A stretch of 64,000 nt of DNA, taken from the NCBI RefSeq assembly GCF_000425705.1, contig NZ_AUDY01000011.1, positions 124,001 to 188,000 on the forward strand. Reading direction: 5' to 3'. Positions 35,318-43,367 of the stretch are shown here, in pieces. The number at the start of each line of letters is the position of its first letter. Within the stretch, counting starts at the first letter, position 1. The position numbers and the translations under genes are program-made. Below the pieces are notes generated by a model. The model saw only the letters and a list, made by a program, of their open reading frames with translations, was not told where the DNA came from and searched no databases. Source of the DNA: Halobacillus kuroshimensis DSM 18393. GTDB taxonomy: Bacteria > Bacillota > Bacilli > Bacillales > Halobacillaceae.

Positions 35318-35348
35318 TTGACCCTCCAGTGGGTGGACCCTGTAAACT
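35318..35348 (+). promoter_or_regulatory. MerR-type promoter of the Bcr/CflA exporter
   Basis: TTGACC and TAAACT are 19 bases apart. The spacer begins with CTCCAGT as at 30591 and has an imperfect inverted half, TGGACCC. It lies 32 bases before the exporter start codon. Confidence 0.75.
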
Positions 35349-35379
35349 GATGAAGTATGTGTAAAGGAGGAACGAACAG

Positions 35380-36600
35380 ATGAATCACACAGAGGTTTAT
35401 CAGGAAAGAGTAGATAAGCGGAGTACGGTTGCTGTATTTATATTTATTTTAGGATCATTGAGTGCTTTCGGTCCGTTAACCATAGATATGTATCTTCCAG
35501 CGCTTCCCACGATAGCGGATGAGCTTGGCACGACAACATCGATGACCCAGCTCAGTTTGACGGCCTGCTTGATCGGTCTTGCTGTCGGTCAGCTGGTGAT
35601 GGGGCCATTAAGTGATGTCAGAGGTCGTAAAAAGCCGTTGGTCATTGCTCTCGGAGTTTATATGCTGGCATCATTTTTGTGCTTGTTTACAGGTTCCATC
35701 TGGAGCTTTGTGGCATTGCGGCTCCTGCAGGGGTTGTCCGGTGCAGCCGGACTGGTGATTTCAAGGGCAACGGCCAGAGATTTGTTTTCAGGACCTGAGC
35801 TCACAAAGTTTTTTGCGCTGCTCATGCTTGTGAATGGACTTGCGCCCATTCTTGCCCCTGTAGCAGGCGGACAGCTGCTGCAGGTGATGCCGTGGCGTGG
35901 CATTTTTGGAGTACTTACGGGTCTCGGCCTTCTCATGCTTCTTGCAGTAGCCTTGTTTTTAGAAGAAACACTTCCTAAGAAGAACCGTAAAACAGGCGGA
36001 CTGAAGGAAACCGTAGCGACGTTCGGTTCATTAATCAAAAACAGAACCTTTATGGGGTATGTGTTAAGTAAAGGATTCATAATGAGTGGAATGTTCGCCT
36101 ATATTTCTGGTTCGACCTTTGTCCTTCAGGAAGTCTATGCCTTATCCGCCCAGCAGTTCAGTTTGGTATTTGCGGTGAATGGTCTCGGACTTGTGGCAGC
36201 CACCCAGGTGACCGGCTGGCTCAGCCGGAAGATCAGTGGGACAGCTTTGTTCCGTTATGGATTGATTCAGGCGTTTACCGGGGGGATACTGCTTGTTGGT
36301 GCGGCTCTGGCAGAAGCCCCTGTGGTGCTGTTATGTTTCACGCTCTTCCTTGCTGTTACGAGTGTAGGAATCGTCAACACGACCGTTTTCTCTCTGGCTA
36401 TGGAGGATCAGGCTGAGCAGGCAGGGAGCGCCTCAGCGCTGCTGGGACTGCTGCCTTTCTTACTCGGGGCCATCGTTTCACCGCTTGTCGGTCTTGGCGG
36501 CGGTGCCCTTCCGATGGCTCTCGTGATGGCTGTCTGTTCCACAATGGCAGTGGTCTTTTACATCCTTTTGAACCGTCCTGAGAAAAAAGCCGTTTCCTGA
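35380..36600 (+). CDS. Bcr/CflA-family MFS exporter
   Basis: A 406-residue major facilitator with 12 predicted segments. The N-terminus has FGPLTIDMYLPALPTIADEL, the Bcr/CflA signature. The loop 2-3 motif is GPLSDVRGRKKPL, and LRLLQGLSGAAGLVISRATARDL follows. The family exports bicyclomycin, chloramphenicol, sulphonamides and also small metabolites such as cysteine. The adjacent MerR gene and a 19-base-spacer promoter suggest ligand-induced expression. Co-control with a siderophore importer leaves open a role in siderophore or iron-chelator export. Confidence 0.9.
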   Translation: MNHTEVYQERVDKRSTVAVFIFILGSLSAFGPLTIDMYLPALPTIADELGTTTSMTQLSLTACLIGLAVGQLVMGPLSDVRGRKKPLVIALGVYMLASFLCLFTGSIWSFVALRLLQGLSGAAGLVISRATARDLFSGPELTKFFALLMLVNGLAPILAPVAGGQLLQVMPWRGIFGVLTGLGLLMLLAVALFLEETLPKKNRKTGGLKETVATFGSLIKNRTFMGYVLSKGFIMSGMFAYISGSTFVLQEVYALSAQQFSLVFAVNGLGLVAATQVTGWLSRKISGTALFRYGLIQAFTGGILLVGAALAEAPVVLLCFTLFLAVTSVGIVNTTVFSLAMEDQAEQAGSASALLGLLPFLLGAIVSPLVGLGGGALPMALVMAVCSTMAVVFYILLNRPEKKAVS

Positions 36601-36673
36601 CTACCTGCGTGGTGGTCACTGAGAATCAGGGACGGGCATGGATGGTCCTGCATAGAATGATAGAAGGCATGAA

Positions 36674-37567
36674 GTGCCGGATATCAGCGGTGCTCTACTT
36701 TCAGACAAACCGCATGGGGGTAGGAAAGAATTGAATCAGGATCATGCTGTTTTTGTTACAGATTTCACCGGAAGTGACTCGCAGAAAGTGCAGCAGGCCA
36801 TAAATCATGCAGCAATCAATGGAAATCCAAGTGTGGTGTATGTACCGGATGGAGATTATGTCATTACTGAAACGTTGATTCTTCGTGAAGGGGTAAGTCT
36901 GATCTTTGCTTATGACGCCCGCTTTGTTGTATACGGCAATCAGGATGTGCTGCATATTGAGAAGGATGCATCAATAACAGGGGCCTATATAGCGATAGAC
37001 GACAGCCGTTTTAATCGTAGGATTTTTGTTTTTGATGGGAAGTACAAGTATTACAACTCCTGGAACCGCTCCAGGTTTCAACAGATTCATATGGTGAACT
37101 GGTCGGGGTCTCATAAGGGCACAGGAATCCACCTGTCTTCCAGTCAGCCTTCTGATGAAATTTCCTTTTTGCAATTTGATGATATTAAAGCGGTGGGGCT
37201 TCACACAGCTTTAGAAATAAGGGTAACGAAACCTTCCTCTGGGTACAGCTGGGTGAATGCCAACAACTTCACGAATGTGACGATTGATGATTGTGTCAGG
37301 GGGATATGGATGAATTCTTCGAAAACCATTCCTAATGAAGCGAGCGGCAACCATTTTACAAATCTACAGATTCAACTTTCCAGTGTAAGTCAAAGGGCTG
37401 TCCGTGTGACAGGAGATTATAATTATCTACATGGAATGATCTGGGACGCTGATCTCGCTTCCCAGATGGGGGATCTAGTCCATCTGACCTCAAACAGCAG
37501 TCATACGGAGTGCAGGCTCCGTGGGAATCACAGCGTCCTTGACCAAGGGACGGACAATACCTACTAA
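36674..37567 (+). CDS. Right-handed beta-helix protein
   Basis: A 297-residue protein beginning at GTG behind AGAAGG. Residues 20-60 (DHAVFVTDFTGSDSQKVQQAINHAA...VVYVPDGDYVITETLIL) read as the start of a pectate-lyase-3-type parallel beta-helix, as in phage tail spikes and polysaccharide depolymerases. Short beta rungs run to the end (NNFTNVTIDDCVRGIWMNSS). No signal peptide or anchor is visible, and the usual acidic active-site set cannot be assigned. It may bind or cleave polysaccharide, or be a phage relic. Confidence 0.7.
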   Translation: MPDISGALLSDKPHGGRKELNQDHAVFVTDFTGSDSQKVQQAINHAAINGNPSVVYVPDGDYVITETLILREGVSLIFAYDARFVVYGNQDVLHIEKDASITGAYIAIDDSRFNRRIFVFDGKYKYYNSWNRSRFQQIHMVNWSGSHKGTGIHLSSSQPSDEISFLQFDDIKAVGLHTALEIRVTKPSSGYSWVNANNFTNVTIDDCVRGIWMNSSKTIPNEASGNHFTNLQIQLSSVSQRAVRVTGDYNYLHGMIWDADLASQMGDLVHLTSNSSHTECRLRGNHSVLDQGTDNTY

Positions 37568-37603
37568 GGCCGCGGATTATGAAGAAAGATCATCCTGAGT
37601 TAA

Positions 37604-38112
37604 CCAGTTAGAGTTGTCCGCATGTCGTGTTGAGAGGGCACGTTCCGCTTATCGGCGGATGCTTGCCGCGGGCACGGCCTCAGCTAACTTGGTCAAGAAA
37701 CCATTTGACCATGTGGATCTTCGGCCCGTGCTGTTCCCGCAGGCATCACCACCGAACGCTCCTCGTGCCGACGTTAGAATATATAGAAGAGAGATTGTGC
37801 ACTACGCAGGATCGCAGATTCAAAAGAACGGCATGGGCGGCGCTGTTGCCGCCTGCGTGGAAAAGAATAAGAAAAAGGGAAAGACCAGGCGCTGATGATG
37901 GCTGCCTTCTGGAATATGAAAAAGATTGTCCTCCATCCAGCAAAGGTGAGCTGGGTGAAGGGGAGTCTTTCCCGATTTTTAGAGAACCCCCAAGGAGCGG
38001 TGCCCCTTCCACTCCTGCGGAAGAACGAGTGATCCGAGATCGCCGAGTGTGGGTTTTGCGAGGTAGCTCGGGCGCTCGTCCGCGGAAAGGGAAGGGAGCT
38101 CGCTCCTGGCGG
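37604..38112. repeat. Dispersed convergent-junction element, copy 3 (A and B hairpins)
   Basis: The A part (37604-37775) matches copy 4 closely, from CCAGTTAGAGTTGTCCG through GCTTGCCGCGGGCACGGCC to GTTCCCGCAGGCATCACC. The B part (about 37955-38112) has GGAGCGGTGCCCCTTCC at 37994 pairing with GGAAGGGAGCTCGCTCC at 38090. The B arms differ in sequence from copy 2 but still pair. The left flank GAAAGATCATCCTGAG repeats the 5' arm of the SDR terminator at 38123. Confidence 0.78.
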
Positions 38113-38119
38113 TAAGAAA

Positions 38120-38154
38120 GAAAAAGACCATCCTGAGAGCAGGATGGTCTTTTT
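38120..38154 (-). terminator. Terminator of the SDR gene
   Basis: AAAAAGACCATCCT and AGGATGGTCTTTTT pair around GAGAGC, right after the SDR stop codon. Confidence 0.92.
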
Positions 38155-38155
38155 C

Positions 38156-39010
38156 TTATTTTCCGAGCAGGCTGGAAGTGACCATGGCGGTCTGCTTCAA
38201 ACCGGTTGGATCGGCAGAGGTTTTCAGCTTCGTGAATTCCTCAGACCATTCAGAAGTTCTCATGCGGAGAGGGAGAGTGTCTTTTTCCAGTTCCATCAGC
38301 ATGATTTCCGCGATTTCTTCAGGCGTCTGGAACACCCCTGAATCGTGATGATCTCGCTGGGACATATAGTCATTAAGCACCGGCTCATAAGCATCCTTCG
38401 GAAAGCCGCCTTTGTTTTCGATGTCTGAAAGAACAGATTTGGCAAATTCAGAGGAAATGCCGCCTGGCTCGACGATCATAAATTCCACACCGAAGTACGG
38501 GGTTACATAGGTCGCCAGACTCTCATAATATCCTTCCAGGGCAAATTTTGATGCACAGTAGATTTCATTCATCGGCTGGCCGACGAGCCCGCCGACAGAG
38601 GAGATGGATACAATGCGTCCTGCCCTCTGCTCTCTCATGTGAGGGAGTACGGCTTTTGTACAGCGGATCTGCCCGTACGTGTTGATATCAAAGATACGTT
38701 GGTAATCATGCTCGGATGATTGTTCAGTGTTCTGCACATAACCAACGCCTGCGTTGTTGATGAATAAATCTATACGGTCTTCCCTGTCTATAACCGTCTG
38801 GACAGCCTGATCAACAGATGCCTGTGACTGAACGTCCAGCTGAAGAAGTTCGATATCCAGTCCTTTCTGCTGGAGTTCCTTGACCGGCGTCCCTTTCTTA
38901 AGGTTCCGCATCGTGGCGTATACCTTCCAGCCTGCTTCTGCCAGCACTTTACTTACCCCAAGACCGAGTCCTGTGGATGTTCCTGTAATAACAGCAATGT
39001 TTTTATTCAT
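38156..39010 (-). CDS. Short-chain dehydrogenase/reductase
   Basis: A 284-residue classical SDR. The cofactor motif is TGTSTGLGLG, NNAGVGY follows, and the catalytic Ser-Tyr-Lys is SISSVGG...YCASK. The start at 39010 follows AAAGGATGGG; the codons upstream of it are 5' leader. A promoter with a 19-base spacer and a GTTAGAGT/ACTCTAAC palindrome lies 80 bases upstream, so a MerR regulator encoded elsewhere probably controls it. In Bacillus such genes answer to aldehyde or electrophile stress. The substrate is unknown. Confidence 0.9.
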   Translation of the reverse strand: MNKNIAVITGTSTGLGLGVSKVLAEAGWKVYATMRNLKKGTPVKELQQKGLDIELLQLDVQSQASVDQAVQTVIDREDRIDLFINNAGVGYVQNTEQSSEHDYQRIFDINTYGQIRCTKAVLPHMREQRAGRIVSISSVGGLVGQPMNEIYCASKFALEGYYESLATYVTPYFGVEFMIVEPGGISSEFAKSVLSDIENKGGFPKDAYEPVLNDYMSQRDHHDSGVFQTPEEIAEIMLMELEKDTLPLRMRTSEWSEEFTKLKTSADPTGLKQTAMVTSSLLGK

Positions 39011-39088
39011 CGTCATCCCATCCTTTTTGTTTTCATTATTTTTATCCATTTGGCGGTATTTCTTCATCAATCCGGATTGCTCAATGTA

Positions 39089-39119
39089 ACTATAGCGGTT
39101 AGAGTCAACTCTAACGCAA
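39089..39119 (-). promoter_or_regulatory. MerR-type promoter of the SDR gene
   Basis: On the minus strand TTGCGT and TATAGT are 19 bases apart. The palindrome GTTAGAGT-TG-ACTCTAAC (39098-39115 on the plus strand) lies between them, the classical geometry of MerR, NmlR and AdhR targets. It differs from the CCCTCCAGT sites at 30591 and 35318. Confidence 0.75.
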
Positions 39120-39233
39120 GTAGAAGATATAAAATGTTTTGGATTTATTTGCAGGTGTGGCTTGAAATGTTTTATTCCAGGGTCAAAAGGAATAATAATG
39201 AAACATGAATGTTTTATAAAAGGGGTGTTTATT

Positions 39234-39965
39234 ATGGGGAAATTCCTGATGAATCTGGCTGCGTTCCTTCTCGTCGTAGTAGTGAACGGGCTGGCGAATG
39301 CCTTGCCGTTGAATGGTCAGACAACAGGGGAAATATCGAACAGGCTGGATGTGCTGTTCACGCCAGCCGGCTATGTGTTCAGTATTTGGGGACTTATCTA
39401 CTTATTACTCGGCATCTGGGTGCTCAGCATGTTCCCTGAAAGCCGCAGAAATCTTCCTGTTTACCAGAATACGAGCGGTCTGTTTGTGTTGAGCTCGCTG
39501 TTGAACAGTTTATGGATTTTTATGTGGCATTACGAGTTCTTCGGGCTGTCCGTCCTTGTTATGCTTTTGCTTCTGCTCACGCTCATCCGCCTTTATCTTA
39601 AGCTTCAGGAATCAGGAGCTTCGTTTTGGGAGCGGCTTCCTTTTTCCGTCTACTTAGGATGGATCAGTGTCGCTACGATTGCCAATATCAGTTATTACTT
39701 AACTTACATCGGCTGGGACGGCTTTGGGATTTCTGCCTCTGCCTGGACGATCCTTCTCCTGATCGTCGGCTTCCTGCTCGCTTTAGTCTTTATGACCAGC
39801 CAGAAGGACTGGGTGTATCCACTTGTGTTTGTCTGGGCGTTTGTCGGAATCGCCGTGAAAAACGAAGGTGCAGGCGTTCCTGGTGTGGTGTATACAGCGT
39901 ATACACTCGCCGGACTACTATTGATTCTGACTGCTTTTTACGCTTTACGGCAGCGACGTTTATAA
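39234..39965 (+). CDS. TspO/MBR-related tryptophan-rich membrane protein
   Basis: A 243-residue membrane protein with about seven segments. The region LFTPAGYVFSIWGLIYLLLG resembles the TspO signature, and the spacing of Trp residues in NSLWIFMWHYEFFGL fits tryptophan-rich sensory proteins. It is longer than the usual five-helix TspO. Such proteins bind porphyrins or lipids in stress responses. I chose the ATG at 39234, seven bases after AAAAGGGG. Confidence 0.75.
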   Translation: MGKFLMNLAAFLLVVVVNGLANALPLNGQTTGEISNRLDVLFTPAGYVFSIWGLIYLLLGIWVLSMFPESRRNLPVYQNTSGLFVLSSLLNSLWIFMWHYEFFGLSVLVMLLLLLTLIRLYLKLQESGASFWERLPFSVYLGWISVATIANISYYLTYIGWDGFGISASAWTILLLIVGFLLALVFMTSQKDWVYPLVFVWAFVGIAVKNEGAGVPGVVYTAYTLAGLLLILTAFYALRQRRL

Positions 39966-40015
39966 ACAACTCGTCTCCGAACTCTTCCTGACCTTTCCGA
40001 ATAAGAGGTTAAAAA

Positions 40016-40047
40016 AAGGGGGATCTTCTGTTCAGAAGATCCCCCTT
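40016..40047 (-). terminator. Terminator of the P450 gene
   Basis: AAGGGGGATCTTCT and AGAAGATCCCCCTT pair around GTTC. On the minus strand a run of seven T follows. It also serves the convergent plus-strand gene. Confidence 0.92.
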
Positions 40048-40123
40048 ACATGCCGGAGTACAGGAAGAGCGTAACAAAGAGCAATATAAAATCAGGTCCG
40101 CTGATGCGGATCTGGTTTCTTTT

Positions 40124-41332
40124 TTATTCCTTGCAGGAAAGCTGGACAGGGAGAGACTGAAGGCCTCGGAGCAGGAAGACAGGACGCCATTCCGGATGCT
40201 CACGTTCGGGGTCCAGGTGGATATCTGGAAAGGTATGCAGCAGTTTTTCGACAGCGGCTTTTCCTTCCATACGGGCAAGTGGAGCACCAAGACAGAAGTG
40301 AATGCCGAAACCAAAAGCGACGTGGGTATTTTTCTGCCGCGTGATATCAAAACAATCGGCGCTGGTGAATTTCGCTTCATCCCGGTTCGCTGAGCTGATT
40401 GAGGCCATGATGAAATCTCCTTTTCTTATCGTCTCTCCATGAAAATCCATGTCCTCCGCGGCCCAGCGTGCTGTGGAGAAATCAACAGGACTATAGAAAC
40501 GCAGTCCTTCCTCCAGCGTTTGGGGCACGAGGGATAGGTCCTCTTTTAACTGCTCGAGCTGATCGGGATGTTCAAAGAGCGCATACATCGTATTGCCGAT
40601 CAAATTGACGGTGGTTTCATGCCCGGCAATGATGAGCAGGACGACCATGGAATACAACTCATTCTTACTCAGCTGATCGCCCTCATCTTCCGTTTGAAGC
40701 AGATAGGAAATCAAATCTTCCCTGGGATGAGCCCGGCGCTTCTCAAAAAGATCGGTTAAGTAAAGGGTGAAAGCTTCGACATCCTCTACGAAATCCCCTG
40801 CCATGTTATCAGAGGCGGCCACGATGGTGTTGGACCATTTGCGGAACTTTTCACGATCTTCCACAGGCACACCAAGCATTTCACTGATCACAATAATCGG
40901 AAGTGGAAAAGCGAAATCATCAATCAAATCGACCGGTGCTGTCTTACTTTTCATTTCAGCAAGCAGTTCATCCGTAATCTCATGAATACGTGGTTCCAGA
41001 AGTTTGATCGTTTTCGGGTTGAAATAGGGCTGTACGAGCTTTCGCAGCCTTGTATGATCGGGTGGGTCGGCATCAAGCATCATATTTTCGAAAATATTCA
41101 GCCCTTCCTCCGGGGAGGGTTTGTCTCTCGTAGCGTATAGACGACTTTGATCTTTCATGAAGCTGGAGGATTTCAAGAGTTCTTTGACGTCATCGTATTT
41201 CGTCACAAGCCAGGAAGTATACCCATTGTCCGCAGACATCGGAAAGACGGGCTGTGATGTTCGTTTATCCTCATAAAACGGATAAGCCCCTGTTTTAAAC
41301 TGTGAGGAATACAATGTTTCCATTTCTTTCAT
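40124..41332 (-). CDS. Cytochrome P450 (CYP107-like)
   Basis: A 402-residue soluble bacterial P450. The I-helix motif is AGHETT, the K-helix ExxR is EEGLR, and the haem loop is FGFGIHFCLGAPLAR with the axial Cys. It probably takes electrons from a ferredoxin or flavodoxin; none is adjacent. The start at 41332 follows AAGGAGG. In Bacilli, relatives hydroxylate fatty acids or polyketides; the substrate cannot be assigned here. It is monocistronic. Confidence 0.93.
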   Translation of the reverse strand: MKEMETLYSSQFKTGAYPFYEDKRTSQPVFPMSADNGYTSWLVTKYDDVKELLKSSSFMKDQSRLYATRDKPSPEEGLNIFENMMLDADPPDHTRLRKLVQPYFNPKTIKLLEPRIHEITDELLAEMKSKTAPVDLIDDFAFPLPIIVISEMLGVPVEDREKFRKWSNTIVAASDNMAGDFVEDVEAFTLYLTDLFEKRRAHPREDLISYLLQTEDEGDQLSKNELYSMVVLLIIAGHETTVNLIGNTMYALFEHPDQLEQLKEDLSLVPQTLEEGLRFYSPVDFSTARWAAEDMDFHGETIRKGDFIMASISSANRDEAKFTSADCFDITRQKNTHVAFGFGIHFCLGAPLARMEGKAAVEKLLHTFPDIHLDPEREHPEWRPVFLLRGLQSLPVQLSCKE

Positions 41333-41449
41333 TTCCAAATTCCTCCTTCTCATCTTTATATATGGAGTATAAAGGATGAGAAGAAGGCTCACAAACGAAC
41401 CGTTTTACGCATATCAGGAAATCAGCGGCGTACATTGTAATCAAATGCT

Positions 41450-42136
41450 GTGAGAAGAGGAGTGGGGGCACTGAAGACAGCTGTTCCGGTAAAAGATCTC
41501 ATTTGTTTGGTTGAAAAACAGCTGGACCATTTGTTCTTATATGATGGCAAAAAGGAAAGAAACCTTCTCGCATCTGCTGTAGGGAAAGCGCTTGGAAAAA
41601 CGGCCGTGAACTTTTCCCGCATTCGGAACAAGTATTACAGAAAAGGTGGCGAGGTATACTTCAATCCTTTTCATTCAGGACAGTATACGGTCTTTCTTTA
41701 TTATTTATCGAGAGTATTACGTGAGTATGAGGCGTTTTCACTGGCAGAACGAATCTATTATTTGAATAAGGTTTTGAATGCCGTCGATCTTTATTATGAG
41801 GTTGAGCTGCCGGATTTCTTTTTCCTTGATCATCCCATGGGCACTGTTCTTGGAAGGGTGGTGTATGCCGACGATTTCGTGTTTTCCCAGCACATTACGG
41901 TTGGAAATAACCATGATATTTTCCCGGTATTCGAGGAGCGGGTGTCTCTGCTTGCTGGAGCGGTCGTCATTGGAAACTGCCGGATCGGAAGGAACACGAT
42001 TATTAGTGCCGGGTCCTTTATTAAGGATGAAGATATTCCGGCTAATAGTCTTGTGTTCGGGAGGTCTCCGCAGCTGGTTATTAAAACAAAACCCCAAAGT
42101 TATTTCGATGAGTACTTCCATGCGAAATTTTCATAG
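41450..42136 (+). CDS. Hexapeptide-repeat (CysE-like) acyltransferase
   Basis: A roughly 228-residue protein. The N-terminal half is helical (VKDLICLVEKQLDHLFLYDG...YYLNKVLNAVDLYYEVELP). The C-terminal half is a left-handed beta-helix, HPMGTVLGR...AGAVVIGNCRIGRNTIISAGSFIKDEDIP, as in serine acetyltransferases. The typical catalytic His pair is not clear (QHITVGNNHD has candidates). The start codon is uncertain: GTG at 41450 or 41462, both without a well-placed ribosome site. In the same neighbourhood such enzymes decorate surface sugars. Confidence 0.75.
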   Translation: MRRGVGALKTAVPVKDLICLVEKQLDHLFLYDGKKERNLLASAVGKALGKTAVNFSRIRNKYYRKGGEVYFNPFHSGQYTVFLYYLSRVLREYEAFSLAERIYYLNKVLNAVDLYYEVELPDFFFLDHPMGTVLGRVVYADDFVFSQHITVGNNHDIFPVFEERVSLLAGAVVIGNCRIGRNTIISAGSFIKDEDIPANSLVFGRSPQLVIKTKPQSYFDEYFHAKFS

Positions 42137-42218
42137 TTTTTTTACGTAGAGGGACAAGTATAAAACAGGCGGTCATCGACGACAATGATGGTAATTGACT
42201 CATTGGAGTGGATGAACG

Positions 42219-42734
42219 ATGTATTTACTGCTTGTTATTATCGTCTGGGTTTTGTTTGCGTGGAGGTTCATTGACTGGACCCAGTGGCACCGGCAGTACC
42301 CGACGGTGTTATTCTTTATGCTTTCTAACTTTCTCTATAACTACTTTTACTACAATCATACGCTGTGGGCTTTCCGGGGGGTTACGCTGGAGTGGCTGAA
42401 CCATTCGATCATCAACGCTGCATTCACGTTCATCATCTGTCCGGCCGGTCTTGTCATTTTTCTGCAGCGGATGCCGGATTCGAAGGCCGCCCGCGTCTAT
42501 TACGTTGCAGTCTGGATCGGTTTCTACACGGCGCTGGAGTGGCTGTTTTCCATGAAAGGGATGTATGTTTATGATCATGGGTGGAACAACTGGCTTAATA
42601 TCCCGCTGAATACTCTGTTATTCCTCATCCTTGCGGTTCATTACAAACGCCCGTCTCTCGCTATGGTTCTGGCTGTTCCGATTGCTGTCCTGTTTTACGT
42701 ATGCTTCCCGTTTCCTCTGGACAGTTTAAAATAA
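42219..42734 (+). CDS. CBO0543-family membrane protein
   Basis: A 171-residue membrane protein with five hydrophobic segments. The pattern VLFAWRFIDWTQWHRQYPTVLFF...YNYFYYNHTLWAFR...WLNHSIINAAFTF is that of the CBO0543 family, common in spore-forming Firmicutes. No function is known. A 36-codon membrane ORF follows 16 bases later and is probably co-transcribed. Confidence 0.82.
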   Translation: MYLLLVIIVWVLFAWRFIDWTQWHRQYPTVLFFMLSNFLYNYFYYNHTLWAFRGVTLEWLNHSIINAAFTFIICPAGLVIFLQRMPDSKAARVYYVAVWIGFYTALEWLFSMKGMYVYDHGWNNWLNIPLNTLLFLILAVHYKRPSLAMVLAVPIAVLFYVCFPFPLDSLK

Positions 42735-42750
42735 AAAGGGGATGGGGTCT

Positions 42751-42861
42751 ATGGTCATCCGGGATCTTTTGTCCGTGCCGCTGTTTCTGATTCTTCTTTT
42801 CCTTACCTATGGATCGATGTGGATGTACATCGGCAGAAATACAATCAACAAAAGGAAATAG
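42751..42861 (+). CDS. 36-aa single-pass membrane protein
   Basis: A short ORF with AAGGGG nine bases upstream of the ATG. The product is MVIRDLLSVPLFLILLFLTY followed by GSMWMYIGRNTINKRK, a single membrane helix with a basic C-terminal tail. The spacing to the CBO0543 gene and the hydrophobic pattern suggest a real gene, but I know no relative. Confidence 0.5.
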   Translation: MVIRDLLSVPLFLILLFLTYGSMWMYIGRNTINKRK

Positions 42862-42962
42862 ACATAGGAAGGCCGTTTAGGTCAATCTCAGCAGCTTTTT
42901 TTTGTGTCCACGCATGTAACATTACTGCGGAATATAGTAAGAAAAAGGCAGAGGAGTTTCAC

Positions 42963-43349
42963 GTGTTGGACATGAAGTTGAAGGAAATCAGTTTCAGGGA
43001 AGTTCTGCCCTTGAAAGAAGCATTTGAAAAGGAGTCTCTGAAATTAAGGAAGACAAGAGCGACGATCTGGCTTGGAGCCTACTGTGAAGGAAAGCTCGCA
43101 GGCGTATGTGCGTTTCGGAGGACCAAATACGGGATCAAATGTAAAAGCGATCTCGTTCTGAAAGAGTTCCGCGGGCGTGGCGTGTACCGCCGTCTTTTTG
43201 AAGAGCGGTTGAAGCGTGTCCGCTCCATGGACGCGGAGAAACTGTATGCGTACTGCAATACAAACAGCCGGCCCATGTATGAGACGTATGGATTCAAGCG
43301 GAAAGGAAGACTCAAAAGGTACACCTATATGGAACGGAAACACCCCTGA
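42963..43349 (+). CDS. GNAT-family N-acetyltransferase
   Basis: A 128-residue acetyltransferase. The acetyl-CoA loop is RGRGVYRRLFEERL (residues 75-90), and the following SRPMYETYGFKRKGRLKRYTYME is the usual GNAT end. It starts at GTG six bases after GAGGAG; longer in-frame extension upstream lacks a good site. The target is unknown. Confidence 0.85.
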   Translation: MLDMKLKEISFREVLPLKEAFEKESLKLRKTRATIWLGAYCEGKLAGVCAFRRTKYGIKCKSDLVLKEFRGRGVYRRLFEERLKRVRSMDAEKLYAYCNTNSRPMYETYGFKRKGRLKRYTYMERKHP

Positions 43350-43367
43350 TCAAATCAGGGGTGTTTC
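43339..43367. terminator. Terminator between the GNAT and YheC/D-like genes
   Basis: ACACCCCTGAT and ATCAGGGGTGT pair around CAA. It is used by both convergent genes and overlaps their ends. Confidence 0.8.

Noticed and set aside
37627-38115. ORF of 162 codons beginning MLRGHVPLIGGCLPRARPQL
   Set aside because: It lies wholly within the repeat element, and similar frames arise in the other copies (45922, minus-strand 22884). The frames break differently in each copy, so these are by-products of the repeat.
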